From Flaviflexus sp. (GTDB lineage Bacteria > Actinomycetota > Actinomycetes > Actinomycetales > Actinomycetaceae), in contig JAUNVM010000021.1 in assembly GCA_030537635.1 (NCBI GenBank), positions 1 to 39,922 of the forward strand: 39,922 bases of DNA. Direction: 5' to 3'. The position numbers and the translations under genes were made by a program. The notes beneath the pieces are model-generated. The model did not search any database. It worked only from the letters and a program-made list of their open reading frames with translations, and had not been told where the DNA came from. Positions 31,739 through 39,863 of the stretch are shown piece after piece (positions within the stretch are counted from its first letter, which is position 1; each line of letters opens with the position of its first letter).

Positions 31739-33421
31739 CTAGTCGCGGGTGAGCTTGCGGTAGGTCATCGCGTGCGGGCGAGCGGCCTCGGGGCCGAGCC
31801 GTTCGATCTTGTTCTTCTCATAGGATTCGAAGTTGCCCTCGAACCAGTACCAGTTCGCGGGATTCTCCGGCGTTCCCTCATAGGCGAGGATGTGGGTGGC
31901 GACGCGGTCAAGGAACCAGCGATCGTGCGTGGTGACGACGGCACAGCCGGGGAAGTCGAGCAGCGCATTTTCCAGGCTGCCCAAGGTTTCCACATCGAGG
32001 TCGTTCGTGGGCTCGTCCAGCAGGAGCAGGTTGCCGCCCTGCTTGAGGGTGAGGGCGAGATTAAGCCGGTTGCGCTCGCCGCCGGAGAGCACTCCGGCCG
32101 GCTTTTGCTGATCGGCGCCCTTGAAGCCGAAGGCGGAGACGTAGGCTCGCGAGGGCATCTCCACCTGGCCGACCTGAATGTAGTTGAGGCCGTCGGAGAC
32201 AACCTCCCACAGGGTCTTATTGGGGTCGATGCCGGCGCGGGACTGGTCGACGTAGGAGATCTTCACGGTCTCCCCGATCTTCAGCTCCCCACCATCGAGC
32301 GGCTCCAGGCCGACGATGGTCTTAAACAGGGTGGTCTTGCCGACGCCGTTCGGGCCGATGACGCCGACGATGCCATTGCGGGGCAGGGAGAAGGACAGCC
32401 CATCGATGAGCTTGCGATCCCCGAAGCCCTTCTCAAGGTTCTTCGCCTCGATGACGATGCTGCCGAGCCGGGGGCCCGGCGGAATCTGGATCTCCTCGAA
32501 GTCAAGCTTCTTGGTCCGCTCGGCCTCCGCCGCCATCTCCTCATATCGCTGAAGACGGGCGCGGGACTTGGCCTGGCGGCCCTTCGCCGAGGAGCGCACC
32601 CATTCGAGTTCGTCCTTGAGGCGCTTGGCCAGCTTCGCATCCTTCTTGCCCTGAACCTGGAGGCGCTCGCGCTTCTTCTCCAGGTACGTCGAATAGTTAC
32701 CCTCGTAGGGGTAGAGGCGGCCGCGGTCGACCTCGGCGATCCACTCGGCCACGTGATCGAGGAAGTAGCGATCGTGGGTGACGGCAATGACGGCGCCGGG
32801 GTACTTGGCCAGGTGCTGCTCGAGCCAGAGAACCGATTCAGCGTCGAGGTGGTTGGTGGGCTCATCCAGCAGCAGCAGGTCGGGCTGCTCCAGCAGCAGC
32901 TTGCACAGGGCGACGCGGCGGCGCTCACCGCCGGACAGATGGGTGACCGGCTCATCCGGCGGCGGGCAGCGCAGCGCATCCATCGCCTGGGCCAGCTGGG
33001 AGTCAATGTCCCAGGCATTGGCCGCGTCGATTTCGGCCTGCAGCTTGCCCATCTCCTCCATGAGCGCATCAAAGTCAGCATCCGGCTCGCCCATGAGCTC
33101 ACCGATCTTGTTGAAGCGCTCCACCTTGCTGAGGATCTCGCCAACGCCCTCCTGGACGTTGCCGAGCACGGTCTTGTCCTCGTTGAGCGGCGGCTCCTGG
33201 AGGAGGATGCCCACGGTGTAGCCGGGGCTCAGCCGGGCCTCGCCATTGGACGGGCTGTCCAGGCCCGCCATAATCTTCAAAATGGTGGACTTGCCGGCGC
33301 CGTTCGGGCCGACCATGCCGATCTTGGCGCCCGGCAGGAAGGCCATGGTGACATCGTCCAGAATGAGCTTGTCACCGATCGCCTTGCGGGCGCGGACCAT
33401 TGAGTAAATGTACTCAGCCAC
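31739..33421 (-). CDS. ettA: Energy-dependent translational throttle protein EttA (ABC-F)
   Basis: Ribosome-binding ABC-F ATPase that gates the first elongation steps according to ATP/ADP; 560 aa with no membrane segment. It begins MAEYIYSMVRARKAIGDK. Domain 1 has GPNGAGKST (about 38) and LSGGERRRVALCKLL (about 163). The P-site tRNA linker is a long charged helix pair (about 245-310). Domain 2 has GPNGVGKTT (about 357) and LSGGERNRLNLALTL (about 446). Both Walker B Asp-Glu pairs (LLLLDEPTNHLD and LLLLDEPTNDLD) are intact. The GTG at 33421 is set by GGAGAACT directly upstream. Confidence 0.96.
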   Translation of the reverse strand: MAEYIYSMVRARKAIGDKLILDDVTMAFLPGAKIGMVGPNGAGKSTILKIMAGLDSPSNGEARLSPGYTVGILLQEPPLNEDKTVLGNVQEGVGEILSKVERFNKIGELMGEPDADFDALMEEMGKLQAEIDAANAWDIDSQLAQAMDALRCPPPDEPVTHLSGGERRRVALCKLLLEQPDLLLLDEPTNHLDAESVLWLEQHLAKYPGAVIAVTHDRYFLDHVAEWIAEVDRGRLYPYEGNYSTYLEKKRERLQVQGKKDAKLAKRLKDELEWVRSSAKGRQAKSRARLQRYEEMAAEAERTKKLDFEEIQIPPGPRLGSIVIEAKNLEKGFGDRKLIDGLSFSLPRNGIVGVIGPNGVGKTTLFKTIVGLEPLDGGELKIGETVKISYVDQSRAGIDPNKTLWEVVSDGLNYIQVGQVEMPSRAYVSAFGFKGADQQKPAGVLSGGERNRLNLALTLKQGGNLLLLDEPTNDLDVETLGSLENALLDFPGCAVVTTHDRWFLDRVATHILAYEGTPENPANWYWFEGNFESYEKNKIERLGPEAARPHAMTYRKLTRD

Positions 33422-33484
33422 AGTTCTCCAAAGTGTTTGCTGGGAAAATATCCATTCCCAGACTACACCGCAGACCGGGGCGGG

Positions 33485-34933
33485 TCAGCCTCGCGCAACG
33501 TGAAGGCCCTCGCGGGTGGCGGCGTGCCGCTCAAGGACCGGGCGGGCCCGCTCGGCCAGGTGCTCGCGCACCACGGCGCTCATGCCCCGGCCCATCTCAC
33601 TCGCGTAGCTATTGGCAGCCCGGGCGGCGGCAATGGAGCGCATGCGGCGTGCGGCTGAGATAAAGGTGAAGGAGCCGGCAACCAGGGCGATGATGAGGAT
33701 GAGGCGCATGGCGAGGCTGGTGGGCAGCAGATGTGGGGCGGACACCCCGAGAACGAGGCACAGGGCTGCCCCCAGGCCCGCGAGTACGCCGAGGCCGAGC
33801 AGGAGGAGGGCGCTGGTGCGGGAGGGATGACGGGCGGGAACGCCCTCGGCCACCTCGCCGGCGGCGCGACGGATTTTCTCCGGGCCGGCCACGGCCTCGG
33901 TGAGCTCGCCGGCCCAGGAGGAAGGCAGTCCGCTCCGGTGCTTATCCAGCCAGGCCTCGCGGATCGCCGAAATGGCATCGGCCGATGGTTTTTCGGGCCG
34001 GGCGAGAGCGGGGCGGGTCCAGGAGGATCCTCCGGCGCGCAGGGATTCGGCGACTGCTCCGGCCCCGCAGGCCGAGGCCAGTGAGGTGGCGGCTGTCTGA
34101 TTGGCTGACTCGTCGATGCCGGGCTCGCTCTCCCCCACCGAGGACGAGAGGCGCTTCGCGATCCGGGAAATGTCGGCCCGGGCGGTGGCGGCCGCCGGGG
34201 AGGAGGTGCATGCCGAGGCGATGTGCACCTTGATCTCGTCGAGACCCTCGCGGGTGAGCGCGGAGGCCGTGAGCACCGGAACCTCGCCCAACCCGTCGGC
34301 CGCGAGCAGCCGGCGGCAGTCGGCCACGAGATCCTCCCGGGCGGCGATGGGGACCGTGTCAATCTGGTTGAGGACGACGATCATGGCCTCGCTGCGCGCC
34401 CGCAGGGCGGACAGGTAGCCGGAGTGGAGCGCCTCGTCGGCGTACTTTTGCGGGTCGAGAACCCAGATGAGAAGGTCGACGAGGGGAACCAGGCGGGAGA
34501 CCTGGACGGCGTGGGAGACCTCGACGGAATCATGATCGGGCAGATCGAGGATAACGAGGCCGGCAAGCTCGGGCTCCTCGTCGACGAGCGCGGAGCCCCG
34601 CCGAATCCGCCGGTCCTCGTCCACGCCGAGGAAGTCCAGCATCTGCTTCGCGTCGGTTCCCCACGTGCAGGCGGCCGCCCGGTCCGTCGTGGGGCGCAGC
34701 TCCCCAGCATCGGCAAACGTGAGGTCGGTGAGCGCATTGAACATGGTGGACTTGCCCGAGCCGGTGCCGCCGACGAGGGCGATAACGGTCAGACCCTCCC
34801 CCAGGCTCATCCGGTGCCGGGTCTCGGCGAGATCGCTGTGCGCTCGGGCGAGGGCGAACTGGTCCATGTGGCTAGCCCCCGCCGTCAGTGCCTGACTCAG
34901 CGCCGTCTCGGCGCGGCGCAGCTCCTCCATCAT
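33485..34933 (-). CDS. P-loop GTPase with two C-terminal membrane helices
   Basis: A 482-aa GTPase of the dynamin-like/YfjP-related group. G1 GGTGSGKST is at 55-63, a G2-like RPTTDRAA at 80-87, G3 DLPDHDS at 130-136 and G4 NQID at 189-192; LTASALTREGLDE is a likely G5. Two membrane helices at about 374-397 and 408-428 precede a basic/helical tail. Its ATG overlaps the stop of the first GTPase (ATGA). The pairing of a soluble and a membrane GTPase recalls the DynA/DynB-type dynamin pairs of actinobacteria, which act in membrane remodelling at division; the similarity is in architecture, so the role is inference. Confidence 0.8.
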   Translation of the reverse strand: MMEELRRAETALSQALTAGASHMDQFALARAHSDLAETRHRMSLGEGLTVIALVGGTGSGKSTMFNALTDLTFADAGELRPTTDRAAACTWGTDAKQMLDFLGVDEDRRIRRGSALVDEEPELAGLVILDLPDHDSVEVSHAVQVSRLVPLVDLLIWVLDPQKYADEALHSGYLSALRARSEAMIVVLNQIDTVPIAAREDLVADCRRLLAADGLGEVPVLTASALTREGLDEIKVHIASACTSSPAAATARADISRIAKRLSSSVGESEPGIDESANQTAATSLASACGAGAVAESLRAGGSSWTRPALARPEKPSADAISAIREAWLDKHRSGLPSSWAGELTEAVAGPEKIRRAAGEVAEGVPARHPSRTSALLLLGLGVLAGLGAALCLVLGVSAPHLLPTSLAMRLILIIALVAGSFTFISAARRMRSIAAARAANSYASEMGRGMSAVVREHLAERARPVLERHAATREGLHVARG

Positions 34934-36468
34934 TCGTCCTCCCAGAGCGCATTCACTAATTCGGATGCTCGCAGCCGCAGCGCGGTCCCGTCCGGCAGCT
35001 CGAGCTCGGCGAGCGCCCCGGAGAACCGGCGGGCCACCTCGAGGCAGGCCCGCTCGCAGCGCTCAGCGAGAGCCTCCCTCGCCTTCTCCGCCAGCGCGGG
35101 CTTGCCCAGGGCCTTCTTCGCCCCGCCAATTCCGGCCGCAGCCAGCGCCAGCAGCGCCGCATGACCCTCCCTGCCCAGCAGCGGAGAGGTGAGCGGCGCG
35201 GCCAGCTGGGCGCAATCCCCGCGCCACGATGCGATGGTGTGGGTGCAGGTGGCCTCAACATCAACGTCTCTCATGAGCGGGGCAGTATCCACATAGGAAT
35301 CCTCCCAGGCCCGCCGGGCGGCGTCCCGGGTGGCGATGAGGGCGCCGGTGAGTGCCGTGCCCAGGGCCTGCTCGACGTCGGCGAGGACGGAGCCAAGCGC
35401 GGCCTCCCGGGCCGGGATTCGGCGCCCCGCGAACAGTCCCGGGCGGCCGGTGACGAGGCGGGACAGGCGGCCCCCGGAGGAGGCCTGGGTAAGCCAGTGC
35501 GTGGTGGGCGCACCCTGGGCGAGGCGGCCGGAGGCAATGTGCTCGGTGAGACGGGCGGCGGGCTCACGGGCGGCCGCCAGGGCGGCGGTGCGCAACTCCT
35601 CAGCGGCGGCATGCTGGGCGGCTGCGGCATCGGCCAGCAACAGGAGCTCCCGGCGCACCGCCGGCATCATCGCCCTCATGGTCCGTCCCGCCATCGATGT
35701 CGCCGCGTGGGTGCGGGAGATAAGAGCGAGCCAGTCGGCGAGCTCGGCCGTGGCCGAGGCCTCCAGGGGTCCCTCCACCGCCCCGGCATCGTCAATGAGG
35801 AACAGCGGAGATTCCCCCATTCCCGCCATTGCCATGCGGCCCAGCAGATCGGCCCGCACCGCAGACTTGGCCCGCGCCGGCAACCGGTTGAGTATCACCG
35901 CGGTTGTCATACCTCGCTCGTGGGCCTCGGTGAGGGCCGACCAGGCAATGTGATCGCCGTACCTCGACGCGGTGGTGACGAATACCCATAGGTCCGCGGC
36001 ATCGGCCAACCTGGCCGACAGGCGGCGATTCTCCTCGTCGATCGAATCCAGATCCGGGGCATCAACGAGGATGAGGCCGGGAATGGCGCCGGTGCTGGGG
36101 CGCACTTGGCACAGCTCGGCCAGCCCGTGACCGCTCAAAGCAGAGGCGTCTTGCGGGTGATGGACAAGGACCGGGGTTCGGGTGGTGGGGCGGAGAATGG
36201 AGGCCTCGGTGACCTCCTCGCCCACGAGGGTGTTGATAAGGGTGGATTTACCGGCCCCGGAAGATCCGCCGAAGACGACGACGGCAAGAGCATCGGAGCC
36301 GGTGAGATTGGGCAGGATCCGAGTGGTGAGCTGGGTGCGCAGCGAATCCTTCTCGTCGGCGAGCTCGTTAATGCCGGGGACGGGAAGAGGGAAACTCACC
36401 TCGTCGAGAGCCGAGATCGTCTCGGTGACAAGGCGGGTCAAGCCCGGAAGGGAAAACTGGGTGCTCAC
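34930..36468 (-). CDS. P-loop GTPase, partner of the membrane GTPase
   Basis: A 512-aa GTPase without clear membrane helices. G1 GGSSGAGKST is at 67-76, G2-like RPTTRTP at 93-99, G3 DAPDLDS at 136-142 and G4-like ILNRLP near 190. The NRLP variant replaces NKxD, so guanine specificity may be altered. The C-terminal half is Ala/Arg/Glu-rich and helical, as expected of a dynamin-like stalk. The GTG at 36468 is chosen because the upstream extension enters tRNA-Arg sequence; CACAAT (36475-36480, minus strand) lies exactly 6 nt before it. The RPTT motif and fold suggest the two GTPases arose by duplication. Confidence 0.78.
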   Translation of the reverse strand: MSTQFSLPGLTRLVTETISALDEVSFPLPVPGINELADEKDSLRTQLTTRILPNLTGSDALAVVVFGGSSGAGKSTLINTLVGEEVTEASILRPTTRTPVLVHHPQDASALSGHGLAELCQVRPSTGAIPGLILVDAPDLDSIDEENRRLSARLADAADLWVFVTTASRYGDHIAWSALTEAHERGMTTAVILNRLPARAKSAVRADLLGRMAMAGMGESPLFLIDDAGAVEGPLEASATAELADWLALISRTHAATSMAGRTMRAMMPAVRRELLLLADAAAAQHAAAEELRTAALAAAREPAARLTEHIASGRLAQGAPTTHWLTQASSGGRLSRLVTGRPGLFAGRRIPAREAALGSVLADVEQALGTALTGALIATRDAARRAWEDSYVDTAPLMRDVDVEATCTHTIASWRGDCAQLAAPLTSPLLGREGHAALLALAAAGIGGAKKALGKPALAEKAREALAERCERACLEVARRFSGALAELELPDGTALRLRASELVNALWEDE

Positions 36469-36558
36469 CCCTCTATTGTGCCCAATAAGCGGCCGCGGCG
36501 CGGCCTCGGCCCGCCGGTCGGGTTCCGCCTGCGGCCCGCACGTGTACCATGGTGGGGC

Positions 36559-36631
36559 GCCTCCGTAGCTCAATGGATAGAGCAGCGGCCTTCTAATCCG
36601 CCGGTTTCCGGTTCGAGTCCGGACGGGGGCA
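36559..36631 (+). tRNA. tRNA-Arg (anticodon TCT), CCA not encoded
   Basis: The acceptor pairs GCCTCCG with CGGGGGC, discriminator A, then CGA rather than CCA. The anticodon loop CTTCTAA gives TCT. The anticodon stem GCGGC/TCCGC has a C-U mismatch at its loop-closing pair. The T arm is TCCGG-TTCGAGT-CCGGA. It lies 34 bp ahead of orn on the same strand. Confidence 0.93.
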
Positions 36632-36665
36632 CGAAGGATTCCATCCATCACGAAGGAAGGGCACC

Positions 36666-37295
36666 GTGAGCTCCCCGCACGCACGCACGAATCCGATCGT
36701 CTGGATCGACTGCGAAATGACCGGCCTGGATGAGCGAGACGAACTCATCGAAATCGCCATTGTCGTCACCGATTCCGAGCTCAATCCGCTCGACGAGGGC
36801 ATCGACCTCGTCATCAAGCCATCCGATGAGGCGCTGGAGAACATGGGCGACTTCGTGCGGAACATGCACGTGTCGTCGGGGCTGCTACCCGAGCTGGAGG
36901 GCGGCATGACTCTCGCCGAGGCCACCGAGGCCGCGTTGAGCTACCTGCGCACCCACGTCCCGAAGGGCATCGCCCCGCTCGCCGGAAACTCGGTCGCCAC
37001 CGACAAGTTCTTCCTCATGAAGGACACCCCTGAGATCGTCGATTACCTCCACTACCGGATCATCGACGTCTCCTCCATCAAGGAGCTCGCCAAGCGCTGG
37101 TATCCCACCGTCTACAACTGCGCCCCGGACAAGACCGGCAACCACCGCGCGATCGGCGACATCTTCGACTCGATCGACGAGCTGCGCTACTACCGCTCAG
37201 CCCTGCTGCCCGCCGAGGATCTCGCCAAGGAAGCCGCGCATAAGACCGCCAAGCAGATCTCGGATGATCGGGCCCGCGAGCGCGTCAGCGACTAA
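36666..37295 (+). CDS. orn: Oligoribonuclease (3'-to-5' exoribonuclease of nanoRNAs)
   Basis: DEDDh exonuclease that finishes RNA decay by degrading 2-5-mers, and pGpG after c-di-GMP breakdown; 209 aa. Exo I is WIDCEMTGLD (Asp15, Glu17), Exo II lies in a YLRTHVPKGIAPLAGNSV segment with NSVATDKFF, and Exo III is NHRAIGDI. The dimer is cytosolic. The GTG start (MSSPHARTNPIVW) has GAAGGAAGG about 6 nt upstream. It is probably essential, as actinobacteria usually carry no second nanoRNase of this type. Confidence 0.96.
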   Translation: MSSPHARTNPIVWIDCEMTGLDERDELIEIAIVVTDSELNPLDEGIDLVIKPSDEALENMGDFVRNMHVSSGLLPELEGGMTLAEATEAALSYLRTHVPKGIAPLAGNSVATDKFFLMKDTPEIVDYLHYRIIDVSSIKELAKRWYPTVYNCAPDKTGNHRAIGDIFDSIDELRYYRSALLPAEDLAKEAAHKTAKQISDDRARERVSD

Positions 37296-37358
37296 GCCAA
37301 AGTCCACCACAGTGCCCGCCGGAGCCCGGCGGGCAATCTCGTGCGGCGACTCGCTCCG

Positions 37359-38330
37359 CTAGCTGACGAGGAGCATGCCGGCGGCGGCGATGGCAGAGAC
37401 GAGGCAGGTGGACAGGGCGCCAAGGACGAAGGGCTTGGCGCCGGCCTTCTTGAGCATGGACACGTGAACGCCGAGCCCGAGGGCGAACATGGCGGCGGCG
37501 AGGAGGATCGTCTGGATAATCTTGATGGCGCCCAGCACCGGATCGGGAATGTCGAGGAAGGTGCGGGCCAGGGCGGCGGCCAGGAAGCCGATGATGAACG
37601 GGGGAACGAGAGGTGGAACCTTGCCAGAGGGCACCGGGGCGCCGCCGCGCCGTTCGAGCGCGCCGAGTACGGTGACGACCGGGGCGAGCATGAGGACGCG
37701 GGCGAGCTTGACGAGGACGGCGCTCGTGAGGACCGAACCGCCGAGGATACCACCGACGGCCACAACCTGAGCAACCTCGTGGATAGAACCGCCGGCGATA
37801 TATCCGCGCTGCGCATCGGTGATCGGCACAGCCCCGAGAATGAGCGGCATGATCCCGATCATCGCGGTACCGAAGATGACGACGAGGGCGATGGCGGTGG
37901 CCACCTCCTCGTCCTTCCGGCGAATCGTGGATTCCACCCCGGCGACGGCGGCAGCCCCGCAAATCGAGAAGCCCGAACCGATGAGGATGGATTCGGAGCG
38001 GCTCATTCCAAGCCGGCGGCCGATGACCACGGTGCCGGCGAGGCCCCCGGCGACGATGAGGATGACGACGGCGAGCACGCCCCAGCCGAGCGCAATGATG
38101 TCGCCGAGGACGAGCTGGAAGCCGAGCAGGATAATCCCCAGGCGCAGCAGGATCTTCGCCGAGAAGGCGATTCCGGGGCGTGCCGTCTCGGGCATGGTCA
38201 CCGCGTGGGCAACGATGATTCCGGCGATGATGGCGATGAGGAGGGCGGAGAGCGCCGGGACAAAGTGGGAGATGCCGTAGCAGGCGGCACCCACCGCGAG
38301 GCAGAGCAGGGTTCCAGGAATGCGAGTCAC
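37359..38330 (-). CDS. YeiH/UPF0324 family membrane protein, putative sulfate/sulfite exporter
   Basis: A 323-aa membrane protein with about 10 helices. Family markers are GISHFVPALSALLIAIIAGI near the start, KILLRLGIILLGFQLVL, SESILIGSGFSICGAAAVAG (the central motif, near 115-134) and GYIAGGSIHEVAQVVA. UPF0324 proteins are annotated as putative sulfate exporters; the substrate is not proven. The GTG at 38330 is preferred because CACAAT (38337-38342, minus strand) is exactly 6 nt before it, as in the GTPase operon; no ribosome binding site is present. It diverges from a LysR regulator, the arrangement of enterobacterial YeiE/YeiH. Confidence 0.9.
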   Translation of the reverse strand: MTRIPGTLLCLAVGAACYGISHFVPALSALLIAIIAGIIVAHAVTMPETARPGIAFSAKILLRLGIILLGFQLVLGDIIALGWGVLAVVILIVAGGLAGTVVIGRRLGMSRSESILIGSGFSICGAAAVAGVESTIRRKDEEVATAIALVVIFGTAMIGIMPLILGAVPITDAQRGYIAGGSIHEVAQVVAVGGILGGSVLTSAVLVKLARVLMLAPVVTVLGALERRGGAPVPSGKVPPLVPPFIIGFLAAALARTFLDIPDPVLGAIKIIQTILLAAAMFALGLGVHVSMLKKAGAKPFVLGALSTCLVSAIAAAGMLLVS

Positions 38331-38386
38331 CCCGCCATTGTGCCGCCTCGGCCCCCCGCGCGGTAGACCCACCTCGACATCCCGGC

Positions 38387-38402
38387 TATATCATTGCGAT
38401 AT
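38387..38402. promoter_or_regulatory. LysR-type operator over the lysR start codon
   Basis: ATATC (38388-38392) and GATAT (38398-38402) form a perfect inverted repeat with 5 bp between, containing T-N11-A (38389 to 38401), the LysR-box rule. It overlaps the TATCAT -10 (38389-38394) and the ATG, so binding would silence the regulator's own gene. Confidence 0.55.
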
Positions 38403-39285
38403 GACGTCGGTGCCCTGGCCGGACATGGCCGCAATGGAGATCCTGGCTGCGGTGGAGGATCACGGCTCGATCAGCGCGGCCGCGGACGTTCTCGGGCTGA
38501 GCCAACCGAATGCCTCGCGGGCGTTGCGCCGCCTCGAGCGTTCCCTGCGCCTGCCGCTTCTTCTTCGACATCCCGCCGGCTCATCACTCACCTCCCACGG
38601 CCGACTCATCGCCTCGTGGGCCCGCCCGGTTCTCGCCACCAAGGACGAGCTCGACGGCGCCCTCGCCTCCCTCACCCAGGCTCCGCGCCGCCTCCACCTG
38701 GCAGCCTCCCAGACCATTGCCGAATACGTGCTGCCCACGTGGCTCTCCGCCTTCCAGGCCGAGCTGCCGGGCGAGGTGTCCCTCGACGTGGCCAATTCGG
38801 TCGGGGTTCTCTCCCTCGTGCGCAGCGGCGCCGCCCATCTCGGCTTCGTCGAATCGGCCGGTACCATCACCGGTCTCCACACCCTTATCGTTGGCCGGGA
38901 CCGCCTCGTCGTGGTTGCCCGGCCCGGGCATCCGTGGCGGGACACCACCATCACCCTCGCCGAGCTTGCCGAGATGGGCCTCATCATGCGGGAGGAGGGC
39001 TCGGGGACCCGGGAGGCGTGGGAGATGGCAATGGCGGGGGCCGGGTACACTCCCGCTCCCCCGGCCCTTGAGCTGTCCTCCAACGCGGCGGTGCGCACCG
39101 CCGCCCAGTCCACCGATCATCCGGCCATTCTTTCCGAGCACGCGGTGCGCGAGGCCCTCAACCTCGGCACCCTCGTCCGCGTTCCCGGCCCATCCTTTCC
39201 CCGGATCTTGCGCGCCGTGTGGCCGGACGGGCCGCTTGAGGCCGAGGCCCGCCGCCTCGCCGAGCTCGCCGCGAGGCTCGCATGA
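38401..39285 (+). CDS. LysR-family transcriptional regulator, YeiE-like by context
   Basis: A 294-aa regulator. The N-terminal winged HTH (about 10-68) has ILAAVEDHGSISAAADVLG and SQPNASRALRRLERSL as the recognition region. The effector domain (about 95-294) is of the periplasmic-binding type, with LHLAASQTIAEYVLPTWL and LIMREEGSGTREAWEMAM, the latter a signature of the CysB/CbbR/YeiE anion-sensing group. Divergence from the YeiH-like gene suggests it controls that exporter. TATCAT lies exactly 6 nt before the ATG, so the mRNA is probably leaderless. The stop overlaps the downstream methyltransferase (ATGA). Confidence 0.9.
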   Translation: MTSVPWPDMAAMEILAAVEDHGSISAAADVLGLSQPNASRALRRLERSLRLPLLLRHPAGSSLTSHGRLIASWARPVLATKDELDGALASLTQAPRRLHLAASQTIAEYVLPTWLSAFQAELPGEVSLDVANSVGVLSLVRSGAAHLGFVESAGTITGLHTLIVGRDRLVVVARPGHPWRDTTITLAELAEMGLIMREEGSGTREAWEMAMAGAGYTPAPPALELSSNAAVRTAAQSTDHPAILSEHAVREALNLGTLVRVPGPSFPRILRAVWPDGPLEAEARRLAELAARLA

Positions 39286-39746
39286 TTCTGCCCAGCCCGC
39301 TCGGCCCACTCACCCTCACGGCTACTGACGCCGGGCTGACCAGCCTGCGCTTCGGCGAGATTCAACACCCGGAAGCGGCCGGGCCCGCCCGGCAGATACT
39401 GCGCCGCGCCGCCGGCCAGCTTGAGGAGTACTGGGCAGGCCGCCGCATCTCTTTTGACCTGCCGGTGGCGGCCCCTCTCACCCCGGTGCAGCGCGCCATT
39501 GCCTCCGCGATTCCGCTTGATCCGCTCACCTACGGCGAGCTCGCCGTCCTCATCGGTCGACCGAACGCCGCCCGGGCGGTGGGCCGGGCACTCTCCACCA
39601 ATCCGCTGCCCATCATCATCGCCTGCCACCGGGTGCTGCCCGCCGCCGGCGGAATCGGACACTACCTCGGGGGCACCGAGCGCAAACGCTGGCTGCTGGA
39701 CCACGAGTGTGCAATGCGCGGGGGCGTGACAGCGGGGCGCGACTGA
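39282..39746 (+). CDS. ogt: Methylated-DNA-protein cysteine methyltransferase (Ogt/MGMT)
   Basis: Suicide repair protein that moves the methyl group from O6-methylguanine to its own Cys; 154 aa. The acceptor Cys115 lies in IIIACHRVLP. The usual PCHR motif reads ACHR here, while Cys, His and Arg are kept. Other marks are YGELA (Tyr84), the Arg finger in NAARAVGRAL (Arg98) and GGIGHYLGG with KRWLLDHE. Its start overlaps the LysR stop by ATGA, so it is translated with the regulator. The N-domain is short, as in Ogt. Confidence 0.92.
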   Translation: MILPSPLGPLTLTATDAGLTSLRFGEIQHPEAAGPARQILRRAAGQLEEYWAGRRISFDLPVAAPLTPVQRAIASAIPLDPLTYGELAVLIGRPNAARAVGRALSTNPLPIIIACHRVLPAAGGIGHYLGGTERKRWLLDHECAMRGGVTAGRD

Positions 39747-39829
39747 GCCTGCCTGGTCGGGGATATTGGCACCCGGGACTGCGCCATGGGCACTGAATGA
39801 TGTGCCGCTCGGACCTGGGCGGGTACGAC

Positions 39830-39860
39830 GAAGGCCCACACGGAATCCGTGTGGGCCTTC
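39830..39860. terminator. Terminator hairpin between ogt and tRNA-His
   Basis: GAAGGCCCACACGGA pairs perfectly with TCCGTGTGGGCCTTC around one base (effective loop a few nt). It lies 83 bp after ogt and 4 bp beyond the 3' end of tRNA-His, so it can serve both convergent transcripts. Confidence 0.75.
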
Positions 39861-39863
39861 AGG

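Noticed and set aside
31772..33403. A 543-codon open frame opposite ettA
   Set aside because: Shadow frame created by GC-rich codons; EttA has both complete ABC domains on the other strand.
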